This document shows positions 36,472-45,900 of a DNA stretch of 64,000 nucleotides, piece after piece. How positions within the stretch are numbered: position 1 is the stretch's first letter; each line of letters opens with the position of its first letter. The notes below the pieces were generated by a model. The model was not told the DNA's origin and made no database searches. It was given only the letters and a program-made list of their open reading frames with translations. Source of the stretch: Fulvivirga ligni (GTDB lineage: Bacteria; Bacteroidota; Bacteroidia; Cytophagales; Cyclobacteriaceae); NCBI RefSeq assembly GCF_021389935.1, contig NZ_CP089979.1, positions 3,887,001 to 3,951,000 on the forward strand, written 5' to 3'. The position numbers were made by a program, and so were the translations under genes.

Positions 36472-38465
36472 TTTTTTGAAGTTTCTATCCATTGATATGA
36501 TTCTCCCCAGCTATTTCTAGCCAATTTTTCTACTCTTTCTACCTCTGTGTCGGGCACATCGTGTATGCGGTTTTCAGCTTCTAAGGTATTATAATGAAAG
36601 GCATAAAGTCTGGCTGCAAACTGATGAATAGGGAGTGAAGATTCACCATGTTGTTCACCATTGCCATACACTGATGGTTTAATGCCTTGCCCCCAGTCTT
36701 GACGGCCTTCATTATTCGGATTAAGGAAATACACCCTCATTTCTCCTTTGGAATCTTTGTCTACTCTTAACAGCGATACGGCATGGAAACCAAGCATTTT
36801 TCCCGTAGAGGTAGTAACAAAAATACCCACCGGATTAGGATACATAATTTGATGGTTTCCATTAAAATCTGGGTGCGAAGTAGCGTAAAAGATCTTAACA
36901 AAACCTTTGAAATCCACTATAGCATTATATCTATTGTCATAAGCTGATGCAAAGCCTACTTGTATCCACTGTCCATAAAGTGCCGGGTTTACCCATTTAT
37001 GCGGGTCTTCCATTCTTCCTGAGGCACGTAGCATCATCTCATTGTAGATTTTGTCTAGCATACCTACAAGCACTACTGAAACAGAATCGAGATTATAATC
37101 CAGCTTCTGCACTAATCCTTTTCCCACAAGCGATGCCGTTATTTCCTGGCCTTCAAACCTGAATGTCAGGTCGTTATGGGTTGCTGCAGTCATTACCAGA
37201 TTAATTAACTTGGCCGGGGCATGCTGACTCCACATGCTTATACCTCTGGCCGACTGGCAGGTGGGATTGTTACCCTGCCCCACCCCTAACGGCTGACCTA
37301 GCACTCTTATCAGCGCGCCAACCAGGTATTGAAGGGCTGTAATCTTTTCGTCAGGATCTCTTTCTATGTTAGATTTAAGTATCCTGGCCTCTACTTTAGG
37401 ATGCAGCTTTATAGTCCTGATGTTAGAGAGGCCTGATCTTACAGCATCCCTGCCAATAGTTCCTTTCTCCATCATATTACTCAGTCCATAAATGCACTGG
37501 CAATTATATGGCCTTACTGTTTCTAAGATGAGCTCAGAAAGATAATCCTGATATTGGTACCATTTTGCCTCTCCCACTGCACTTACTCCTAAGCATACTG
37601 GCACCACCTTATGATATTCATTCTTCACCAAGTAAAGTAGCAGTAAACCATGAAAAGGACTCACTAAACCGAATCGCAGCATATAATTAGCTGCCTCACC
37701 GGCTTCTCGCAGAAGATCTTGTTCATCAATACTCTTCAGGTAATCCTTATATGCTTTTAAAGATCTATTTACAGTGCCAGCTGTTGGACAATAGATGCTG
37801 TTTTGAAAGTTCAATAGCTCAGCATCAAGTGGTTTGTCTTTGTCCAAATCCATTTTTTCATTGATGAGCGCTATGATCTTTCTCTGCTTCTCTGTAACAA
37901 CTGGCCTTTGTTCACAAATTAATGTTAGCTCTTCAACCAGTTTACTTTTGATTCCATCCAGATGAATTCTTTCAGAAAGGAAATTGAAAAGCGCATGCAC
38001 CTTTTTTAGTTCATGCTCACTCATCATTAATCTGGTTTCTTCAAGCGGTTCATTAAACACGAATTCCAGATTGGCAACTAACACTTCTTCCAGATAATTG
38101 GAGGCATCTCGGGTATTAAAAGCCTGGTCAGCCATTCGTCCTTCGCTTATGGCCAAGATTCTTAACTCACTCAGAAGCTCAATCGTAGAGCTGGGATGCC
38201 CACTTTTATAAGTGCCATTTACTAATGATGGCACTAGTTTATCAGTATTATTCCATGCTGTATCTTCGAAGATTCCTGCCTGAGTAATCTCCTCAATCTT
38301 ATTATAAACAAAGTCGATACCCTCATGAGTATCGACTATTAAATCTATTTGGCTCATAAACTTAGTGGCTTTGTCGCCTCTGGTAAGTTTAGTGGCCTCT
38401 TTGAGCTCATTTAAGACCTCTGCCAACCGATCATATGATTGTTGGATCATTCCATTTTCCACCAT
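36465..38465 (-). CDS. Large unknown protein with papain-like Gln-Cys-His-Asn signature
   Basis: A 666-residue soluble protein whose family I do not recognise. The N-terminal 390 residues are mostly helical. The C-terminal part has QGNNPTCQSARGISMW with Gln397 and Cys403 six residues apart, as for Gln19 and Cys25 of papain, then GFHAVSLLRVDKDS with His561, and VYFLNPNNEG with Asn582, 21 residues after the histidine. Order and spacing match the oxyanion Gln and the Cys-His-Asn triad of papain-fold hydrolases and transferases. There is no signal peptide. It lies 18 bases after the ATP-grasp gene and overlaps the racemase start, so it probably acts on the product of those enzymes. The function is inferred from motif pattern only. 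Confidence 0.75.
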   Translation of the reverse strand: MVENGMIQQSYDRLAEVLNELKEATKLTRGDKATKFMSQIDLIVDTHEGIDFVYNKIEEITQAGIFEDTAWNNTDKLVPSLVNGTYKSGHPSSTIELLSELRILAISEGRMADQAFNTRDASNYLEEVLVANLEFVFNEPLEETRLMMSEHELKKVHALFNFLSERIHLDGIKSKLVEELTLICEQRPVVTEKQRKIIALINEKMDLDKDKPLDAELLNFQNSIYCPTAGTVNRSLKAYKDYLKSIDEQDLLREAGEAANYMLRFGLVSPFHGLLLLYLVKNEYHKVVPVCLGVSAVGEAKWYQYQDYLSELILETVRPYNCQCIYGLSNMMEKGTIGRDAVRSGLSNIRTIKLHPKVEARILKSNIERDPDEKITALQYLVGALIRVLGQPLGVGQGNNPTCQSARGISMWSQHAPAKLINLVMTAATHNDLTFRFEGQEITASLVGKGLVQKLDYNLDSVSVVLVGMLDKIYNEMMLRASGRMEDPHKWVNPALYGQWIQVGFASAYDNRYNAIVDFKGFVKIFYATSHPDFNGNHQIMYPNPVGIFVTTSTGKMLGFHAVSLLRVDKDSKGEMRVYFLNPNNEGRQDWGQGIKPSVYGNGEQHGESSLPIHQFAARLYAFHYNTLEAENRIHDVPDTEVERVEKLARNSWGESYQWIETSKKW

Positions 38466-38483
38466 TAATTTTGTTTGCTTTTA

Positions 38484-39704
38484 TTATAAATAGAAGTCAA
38501 CATTCTCATAATGCAAGAGTAGTTCTCGCATTCTATCAGGATCTTCACCTTTAAAGTTTACGGTACCAAAGTGATTACCGAAACCAGATCTATCACTGAT
38601 TTTCTGTGTTGATAATGGTGGTACCAGGTTATGATCCAGGAAGTAAGATTCCTCTTTTAACTCTTCAGGTATCTCCAGTTTGGAAATAGAGTTTTTGTGA
38701 GGGTAAATCATTACGTTTCCGTAGAATGTTTTAGGTCTGGCATCCATAGGAGGCAATATTTCCTGAAGCTCCTCTTCAGTAAGATTCGGATCATGAATCT
38801 GAACGAAGGCTGCCAGAGCATCAAAATCATACGCTTTAGCTGCTAGTTCCAGAATATGACCACCAGGAATTCTACATGCAGTCTCTCCAAAGCTTATTTC
38901 ATTTTTATCGGTAAGGAACCACTCTGGGTGTACCATGCCGTATTCAATGCCAAATATGTCTACTAGTTTCTGTACTTCCTGTAGTATCTGATCTCTTTTG
39001 GTATGCAGATAGTTTCCTTCAGGAATGAAGTTAGAATAACCTAGCTTCACGTATTCTGTAATATTTAGAAATCTAACTTTACCTCCATGTACGAAGGCCT
39101 CGCATGAAAACTCCTGACCTGACAAGTGACTTTCTGCCAGACATGGAAAATCTTCGTCTAACACTTTATTGTCAATGTCCTCCATGGAGCGTAGCAAGCG
39201 GTGGCCTACCGTTCCTGCAGAAGCGAAAGGTTTTATATGCACCCAGCTATCTTCTTCACCGTCTACCTGAAGGTTGGCCTCATTAAGCCTTTTCATGAAA
39301 GCTTTAACACCCTCTTTATTGTACACTTCTTCAAATAGCCCTACTCTGAGTCCTCCTATTAAAGCCTTTCTTTTCATCATTGCTTTATTTCTAAATAGGA
39401 AGGCACGGTTTAAAACTCTTGGGTCACCTCTATACATTGAATTCAAAGCCCCTGCCCATTCTACAGTTTCTTCGAAAAGTGGAACAGCTACATCTACATT
39501 ATAAGGTTTAAGTTTTTCAAGAAGATCTAAACTGTTAGAACTATCACTCCATTCGTTAAGCTGGTAAGGCACGAAAGGGATGTTATTCTCTTCTGCGTAA
39601 TTAGCAAAGTCCGGAAATGATACTACTACAAATGGTTTGTTGAGTTTTTGCATGCTTTCTATTACAGGCAAACTCCAGCCCATAAGCGCAAAACACTTAG
39701 CCAT
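38484..39704 (-). CDS. ATP-grasp family carboxylate-amine ligase
   Basis: A 406-residue ATP-grasp enzyme, expected to join a carboxylate to an amine through an acyl phosphate. The N-terminal pre-ATP-grasp domain begins MAKCFALMGWSLPVIESMQK. The ATP-binding lysine and flexible loop are in HIKPFASAGTVG (Lys158), a second lysine region is SGQEFSCEAFV, and the magnesium site is HPEWFLTDKNEISFGETACRI (His259, Glu261, Glu274) followed by Arg278 and GGHI, as in amino-acid ligases of the BL00235 type. ATG 39704 is chosen because the longer frame would run into the cold-shock gene terminator. It is the first gene of a six-gene operon. Confidence 0.88.
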   Translation of the reverse strand: MAKCFALMGWSLPVIESMQKLNKPFVVVSFPDFANYAEENNIPFVPYQLNEWSDSSNSLDLLEKLKPYNVDVAVPLFEETVEWAGALNSMYRGDPRVLNRAFLFRNKAMMKRKALIGGLRVGLFEEVYNKEGVKAFMKRLNEANLQVDGEEDSWVHIKPFASAGTVGHRLLRSMEDIDNKVLDEDFPCLAESHLSGQEFSCEAFVHGGKVRFLNITEYVKLGYSNFIPEGNYLHTKRDQILQEVQKLVDIFGIEYGMVHPEWFLTDKNEISFGETACRIPGGHILELAAKAYDFDALAAFVQIHDPNLTEEELQEILPPMDARPKTFYGNVMIYPHKNSISKLEIPEELKEESYFLDHNLVPPLSTQKISDRSGFGNHFGTVNFKGEDPDRMRELLLHYENVDFYL

Positions 39705-39820
39705 GATTGTCTTATTTTTTGGTTCTAATAATCTATTTTCTACTATTACTAAGGGTTTAAAGGAGTGTAATGTTCCGAAAAATTTGGATTTTTCCGTTTT
39801 ATGGGTAAAAATTGGGCATA

Positions 39821-39846
39821 AAAAAAAGCCGACAGATACTGTCGGC
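39821..39846 (-). terminator. Intrinsic terminator of the cold-shock gene
   Basis: A perfect 8-base-pair stem GCCGACAG/CTGTCGGC with a 3-base loop (39828-39846) is followed on the minus strand by a T7 run. It separates the cold-shock gene from the ATP-grasp operon. Confidence 0.88.
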
Positions 39847-39882
39847 TTCCTCAAATGTTAATACTTTAATATATATTGATAA

Positions 39883-40074
39883 TTATACTAATCTAACATT
39901 AACTGCATTCAAACCTTTACGACCTTCTTGTAATTCAAATGTCACCTCGTCATTCTCACCAACTTCGTCTACTAATCCTGAGATGTGCACAAAATACTCT
40001 TGGTTGTCTTCGTTGTCCTTCACAAACCCATATCCTTTTGAGTCGTTGAAGAACTTAATTTTTCCTTCTTTCAT
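39883..40074 (-). CDS. Cold-shock domain protein
   Basis: A 63-residue OB-fold nucleic-acid-binding protein. It starts MKEGKIKFFNDSKGYGFV, with the RNP1 motif KGYGFV, and RNP2 as EYFVHIS. It binds single-stranded RNA and DNA and acts as an RNA chaperone. Length and sequence are those of a standard bacterial Csp. It has its own strong promoter and terminator, so it is a single-gene unit. Confidence 0.97.
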   Translation of the reverse strand: MKEGKIKFFNDSKGYGFVKDNEDNQEYFVHISGLVDEVGENDEVTFELQEGRKGLNAVNVRLV

Positions 40075-40096
40075 TATTAAATATTGTTATTGGACC

Positions 40097-40126
40097 CAAA
40101 GGTATGATAAAAATCAAGCTCTCAAA
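40097..40126 (-). promoter_or_regulatory. Canonical Bacteroidota promoter of the cold-shock gene
   Basis: On the minus strand the -33 element TTTG (40123-40126) is followed by 18 bases and the -7 element TACCTTTG (40097-40104), an exact TTTG-N18-TAnnTTTG. The start site would be near 40090, about 16 bases before the ATG. Confidence 0.85.
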
Positions 40127-40261
40127 GAGAATTAAGTATTTATATTTTAATTTATATTTTGACTTTTGTTTTTCACGTCATTAATTTTCTGAAAAACTGT
40201 ACCAAGAAGTTCTTTATTCTATTATATTAGGCATTTATATACATTACAAAACTATCAACTA

Positions 40262-41500
40262 ATGCCCAATGAATGTGCTCTGCACCTGACTGATGCAGTG
40301 CTGGAAAGTAAGCGAAGTCTTACGGATCCTATTGCTGATCAGGTTGTTGCTCAAATTATCGAATCAGGATATGAAGAGAAAATCAATGATATTTTTTATA
40401 CACTGGTAAGAACTAATGGCTTCGATGGTGAAGCTTTTTCCAGCTTGCCTGATCCCATCTCACAGCTGTTAGTTAATTATTTTGATGAAACTTCTCATCT
40501 GCCTTCATGGGCAGATCCTGTTTTAATAGCTCAAGGTGAAGCCGTGTTTAGCGAATACGGCCCTGAGATTTCAATGATACTAAATGTAAAGTCACTGCCA
40601 CTTTGCTATGCCTGTAGCAATGGAGCTGAAGTACTTTACATGACGGGCAGACTTACTGAGCGTAGCGGTTCTCTTAATCCTTTGGCGAGAAGGCTCATGG
40701 AAACATCTCAGATGATTATGAATGCCCTGGCTCCGGGAGGAATGTCTCCAACGGGAAATGGCATCATAACCATCCAAAAGGTAAGGTTGATACACGCTTC
40801 TATTCGCTATTTTATACAACATGAAAGATATAACCCAAAAGGCTGGAATGCTGATACTTTGGGTAAGCCTATTAATCAGGAGGATCTGGCTGGTACGCTG
40901 ATGTCCTTTGGGCCATTAGTGCTGAAAGGTCTTCAGCAAATGAACATTGAGCTTAGTGATGCCAAGATTAAAGGATATATGCACGCCTGGAAGGTAATTG
41001 GCTATCTGATGGGTGTAGAAGATTTGTTTTTAACTGATGATTATGCAGAAGGTTGGAATATAGGTGTGGCCATCATGAAACATCAGGCTAAGGCGTCGGA
41101 TCATGGCAAGGAGTTAACTAAGGCATGTATAGATTTTTTAAATAGCATCATACCTGGCAATTTGTTCGATGAGATGCCTGAGTATATGATCTGGTACTTT
41201 TCGCAAGATGTGTCTGAAGCTATCGGCTTAGATATAGCTGCCGCTCTGGGCGTGCGCGAAGGTGACCAACTTAGAGATAAGGTGATGCTGAAATTATGTG
41301 ATCTGTTTTTTAGAGATATGGGTAAAGTGGGTGATCACAGTAAAATCATTTTTGGAATTAGCTGCTACCTGAACAGAAAGGTGCTCCAGGGATTTTTACA
41401 CCATTTTAATGATAACAAAAATGTGAGATTTTCAATCCCTCCTTCTCTACAGGATGATTGGAAGCTTAACGAGGAAATAACTACTCCTTATACTTTTTAA
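40262..41500 (+). CDS. MpaB/Lcp-like oxygenase family protein (DUF2236)
   Basis: A 412-residue mostly helical protein. The motifs KVRLIHASIRYFI (173-185, with His178) and GKPINQEDLAGTLMSFGPLV (201 onward) are those of the DUF2236 family that includes fungal MpaB, which cleaves a prenyl side chain in mycophenolic acid synthesis, and latex-clearing protein Lcp, a heme oxygenase that cleaves polyisoprene. His178 may bind the metal or heme. No signal peptide is seen. It opens a plus-strand run with two membrane proteins and a large sensor kinase; a neighbour resembles membrane terpene cyclases, so an isoprenoid substrate is likely by inference. Confidence 0.82.
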   Translation: MPNECALHLTDAVLESKRSLTDPIADQVVAQIIESGYEEKINDIFYTLVRTNGFDGEAFSSLPDPISQLLVNYFDETSHLPSWADPVLIAQGEAVFSEYGPEISMILNVKSLPLCYACSNGAEVLYMTGRLTERSGSLNPLARRLMETSQMIMNALAPGGMSPTGNGIITIQKVRLIHASIRYFIQHERYNPKGWNADTLGKPINQEDLAGTLMSFGPLVLKGLQQMNIELSDAKIKGYMHAWKVIGYLMGVEDLFLTDDYAEGWNIGVAIMKHQAKASDHGKELTKACIDFLNSIIPGNLFDEMPEYMIWYFSQDVSEAIGLDIAAALGVREGDQLRDKVMLKLCDLFFRDMGKVGDHSKIIFGISCYLNRKVLQGFLHHFNDNKNVRFSIPPSLQDDWKLNEEITTPYTF

Positions 41501-41520
41501 ACTTTACTCAATTAACATTC

Positions 41521-42183
41521 ATGATCAACACACCTAATAAGCAAACAACCTATTTCATTGTTATAACACAGGCCATTATGGTTTTATGGTCTGTAGCTAG
41601 TTCTTTACTCCATGCCGGGCCGCTATATGCTTACATTATTACAGTGGGTTCATTTGTAGTGTATGCCATTTATGCGTTTCTGAAAAAGAACGATTTAATT
41701 AAGAAATTAATGATTTTTGGCTTTGTAGCCGGTGTTCTGGAGCTGTGGGCGGATCATTATAGTGTATCGGTGATAAAGACGCTGATATACCCAGCGCATG
41801 AAGGAATTATAGTTAACTCACCTTATTATATGCCTTTCTCCTGGGCCATTGCCTTGGCTCAATTGGGTTATTATGCGCTTTTGCTTACTGATAAGAAAGG
41901 CGTATGGGTAGCTGCAGCTGTCATCACCATTTCAGGTGGGTTTTACATTCCTCTTTATGAACACTTGGCTAAGGATGCCAACTGGTGGTACTATCAGGAT
42001 TGTAAAATGCTCTTTAATGCACCTTACTACATCATTTTATGTGAAGCGCTCCTATCAGCATCCTTGCCATTTTTAACCAAATGGATAGCAGGAAAGAATA
42101 TGGGATATTCATTGATAGCTGGAATCATTCAAGGTGTGTGGATTTACCTGAGTGCGGTGATTGCTTATAACATTGTAGCTTAA
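41521..42183 (+). CDS. Multi-pass membrane protein of unknown function
   Basis: A 220-residue protein with about six or seven membrane helices and little outside the membrane. Polar residues fall at helix ends or inside helices: VLELWADHYSV (about 72-82), YPAHEG and FYIPLYEHLAKDANWWYYQ. Such Glu/Asp/His sites inside a compact helical bundle recall small membrane enzymes of lipid or terpenoid metabolism, but I cannot name a family. It starts 20 bases after the oxygenase gene and ends 10 bases before the terpene cyclase-like gene. Confidence 0.75.
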   Translation: MINTPNKQTTYFIVITQAIMVLWSVASSLLHAGPLYAYIITVGSFVVYAIYAFLKKNDLIKKLMIFGFVAGVLELWADHYSVSVIKTLIYPAHEGIIVNSPYYMPFSWAIALAQLGYYALLLTDKKGVWVAAAVITISGGFYIPLYEHLAKDANWWYYQDCKMLFNAPYYIILCEALLSASLPFLTKWIAGKNMGYSLIAGIIQGVWIYLSAVIAYNIVA

Positions 42184-42193
42184 TTAAAGTATC

Positions 42194-42874
42194 ATGGAGA
42201 GCAACAATCTTTGTGCAGAATACCCTGAGTTTAGTAAGATTATCAATATCTGTGATTATAGTATTACAGAGCTTGCATTGGTATTTATAGGCACTATTTT
42301 CTGGGTGGTGGTATATGTGATCATCATCAGAAATAGCATTAAGAATAAATACGTGGAAATGCCAGTGCCTGCAGCCGCTTCCAATCTGGCGTGGGAGTTT
42401 GCCTGGGGCTTTTTGTTTACTACGGACATGGGCCTACTCTTTGTTTGGGGGCTTAGAATATGGTTTATATTAGACGTGTTTATCTTCTATAACGTACTGC
42501 GTTATGGCGATAAACAGATCAGTACACCACTGTTGAAAAAATATTTTAAACCCATAGAATTGGCCTCAGTCTTATTGTGGACATTTGGGTTTTATTTCTT
42601 TATTAAAGAAGGTTATGATACTAGCATGGGAGCCACATCGGCCTACATCATTACGATTATCATGGCTTCCTTGTATAGCATTTTCTTTTTGTCTAGCAAT
42701 TTTAAGCAAGGCTACTCTCTCACTAATGCCTGGTGTAAGATGTTAGGTAATGCTCTTATGAGCGTGTTTGTATTTATACATTATCCGGATATGCACTTTT
42801 TGCAGTTTACCACCATTGTGGTATTCATTCTGGATGTAGTTTATATACCATTGCTTAAGATGAAATCGCAATAA
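42194..42874 (+). CDS. Seven-helix protein resembling PaxB/Pyr4-type membrane terpene cyclases
   Basis: A 226-residue integral membrane protein with about seven helices. Near the second helix it has AASNLAWEFAWGF with Glu68, and in the last helix FILDVVYIPLL with Asp214. In the fungal membrane terpene cyclase Pyr4 an acidic pair at nearly the same places (Glu63 and Asp218) is needed for protonation-driven cyclisation, and the NxxWE context is shared by the PaxB family. Size and topology also agree. Assignment rests on motif and topology recognition; a structural match would be needed to exclude another small membrane family. It is 10 bases after one membrane protein gene and 43 before the sensor kinase. 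Confidence 0.6.
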   Translation: MESNNLCAEYPEFSKIINICDYSITELALVFIGTIFWVVVYVIIIRNSIKNKYVEMPVPAAASNLAWEFAWGFLFTTDMGLLFVWGLRIWFILDVFIFYNVLRYGDKQISTPLLKKYFKPIELASVLLWTFGFYFFIKEGYDTSMGATSAYIITIIMASLYSIFFLSSNFKQGYSLTNAWCKMLGNALMSVFVFIHYPDMHFLQFTTIVVFILDVVYIPLLKMKSQ

Positions 42875-42917
42875 GCGAGTATAGTTGTAAAAAATTATTG
42901 GTTGGTAGAAGTTGATA

Positions 42918-45900
42918 ATGGATAATATTCTTAAAAATTCGAAAAAAATAGCCGAAGGAGGCAATTCTCTTATTTATCTCAGTGAGTTAAATGACTATAA
43001 AAAAAGTGTAGTTATTAAAATTCCTAAGAAGAAGAGTTCTTTATTATCAGCTGAATATCAACTACATAACGAATATAACTACCTCAAATCATTAAACCTT
43101 CATGGTGTTCGTAAGCCTATTGAGAAGATCATAATAGATCACCACCCGGCTTTAGTGTTAGAGTATTTTGAGGCCGCCACGCTTAGAGAGTATATCAATA
43201 CTCGTCCTTTCAATTTGCTGGACTTTCTTAAAGTGTCCATTGAGATATGCAAGACCTTAAGTGATATTCACCATCATAACATTATTCATAAGGATATTAA
43301 CAGCCATAATATCCTGATCAATAAAACTGGTGAGTTAAGGATCATTGACTTCGGCATTGCCTGTAAATATAATCAGCACAGTGATCTTACTAATAGCCCG
43401 GAAATGCTAGAAGGTAATCTGGCCTATTTGTCTCCGGAACAAACCGGAAGGATGAATCGTGAGATCGATAAGAGATCAGACCTATATTCATTAGGTGTGG
43501 TTCTCTATGAATGGTGCGCGGGTAGTCTACCCTTCCCTACTAAAGATCCTATGAAATTGATTCATAGTCATTTGGCTGTGAATCCTGAACCAGTTAATCT
43601 GCTGAATACAGAGGTTCCGAATAACATATCAAAGATCATTTTAAAGCTTCTTTCAAAAGATAAAGATGATCGTTACCACTCTGCTGACGGGCTACGTTCA
43701 GACTTGGAATTAGCTTTGAAGCAATTTTCAGAACACGGTTATATCGAGGGGTTCCCTCTTGGTATGTCTGACTTTTCTGGTCAGCTATCAAGGCCTCAGA
43801 AGCTCTATGGCCGTGAGAAAGAGTTGCATACGCTGGTGCAGGCTTTCCATAAAGCCTATAATAAGGAAAAGCAGGTGGTCTTAATTTCCGGACCATCCGG
43901 CAGCGGTAAATCTGCACTTGCCATAGAGGTAAACTCACAGTTTTCTGACAAAAGTGGCCATTTTATTTATGGTAAGTTCGATGAACTCCATAGAGACAAG
44001 CCCTATTTAGCTATAAAAAATGCCTTCAGGAAGTTAGTCAATAACATTCTGGCAGAAGATAAAGAAGTAAGACAAGCCTGGAAGAAAAGCATTCTGGAGG
44101 AAGTAGGTAAAGAAGCTCAACTGCTCATTGAGGTTATTCCTGAATTAGTCAACATTTTAGGGCCACAGCCCGAAGTGCCGAAACTAGGATCTGAAGAGAC
44201 TAAGAACAGGTTTAGCTACATATTTAGACAATTTATTAAGGCTGTAGCTACTGCATCTCATCCATTGGTATTGTTTATAGATGATGTGCAATGGTCAGAT
44301 CCGGCATCGCTTACTTTGCTGAGTCAGATTACCAATGATGCGTCTATTCCATACCTTTTCATTATTCTTACCTTAAGAAGTGAATCGGATAGTGCTATTC
44401 ATTCCGGTAATTTCAAATTTACAGATCAGCTGGAGTTATCAGTGCTTAGCCCACAGCACGTGCAAAGTTTGCTGGTAGATAGTCTGTCAAAGAAATGCCC
44501 TGATGCTGAAAAGCTTGCACAGGTCATTTACATGAAAACAGGTGGTAATGCCTTCTTTGTCAACCAGTTCATTCAGAAGATATATCAGGAAGGCTTCCTG
44601 TTCTTCAATACAAAGAAGCAGCAATGGGACTGGAAGCTTAAGGAAATAGAGAGTTTGCAGGTCACAAAAAACGTGATCGATCTTTTACATACAGAGCTGA
44701 AGAAATTACCGGCAGAATGTCTTGATCTCTTGCAAACAGGGTCATGCCTAAATGAATACTTTAACCTAAAAATTATCTCATCTATTCACTCTGCCAGTGA
44801 AGAAGACATCAAGAGCTACTTGTGGGATGCTGTTGAAAAAGGCTTTATTAAGGTCAGTGTGAACCAAAAGGTGGTAAATAATACCGAAGACTACGGTCTG
44901 GGAATAGAATATTCATTTGCACATGATAAAATAAAGAAGAGTGCTTATGAGTCGTTATCATCATCCCAGACACTTGATCGCCATTGGAAGATTGGCAAAT
45001 ACCTGTATAACAACCAGGATAAGTATCATGTAAGTGTATTCGATATTGTTTTTCACTGGAATATAGGAATAGAGCACGCCTGGTCAGAGAAGCTAACCAA
45101 TGACTTGCTTAATCTCAATTTCCTGGCGGGAAATGAAGCAAGAAGTTCAGCGGCATACATGAATGCTCTGGAATATTACCGCCATGCTCTTAAGATATCA
45201 ACTGGCGATATTTGGACTGAGTTTTACGATTTAGCGCTGGCGGTTCACACGGGTGCTGCAGAAACGGCTTTCCTTACGGGTAAGATGTCTGTGATGCAAG
45301 AGCACATTATAGAAGTATTGGCCCATGCTAAGAATATACATGAGAAAATAAAAGTATACCAGATACAAATACAAGCATATATTGCTCAAGGTCAGTCAGT
45401 TAAGGCGGTTGATGCCGCGCTGGGTGTATTAGGTCAGTTAGATATTATTTTCCCGGCTAAACCTACCACAGTTCAGATTGGGAAGGAGCTTTTGAGAACC
45501 AGTATCAAGCTGAGCAGAAAGAATAAGAAGCAATTGCTTACGCTCCCTCCCATGACTGATCAAAAAGCGCTGGCCAGCATGCAAATTATGGCAAGCGTAG
45601 GTTCTGCTGTATCAAGAACTACACCTACCCTATTCCCGCTGATGGTGTTTAAGATGATACACTTATCGCTCAAATATGGTAATTCCATGGAGTCTATCCC
45701 CAACTATGGCGGATATGGCATTATTCAGGTGGGAGCGCTTAAAAACTTTAAGGCAGGGCTCAAATATGGTGAGCTCACAAGGGAATTGCTGGAGAGACAT
45801 AATCCTGATCCAATTAAAGCTAAAACGCTTATTGTATACTACAGCTTTGTTCACCCATGGAAATATGATCTTAAAGAATCATTAAAGCCACTGATGGATA

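Noticed and set aside
39705-39854. N-terminal extension of the ATP-grasp protein by 50 residues
   Set aside because: The extension runs through the cold-shock gene terminator and has no match to the family; ATG 39704 gives the normal ATP-grasp start.
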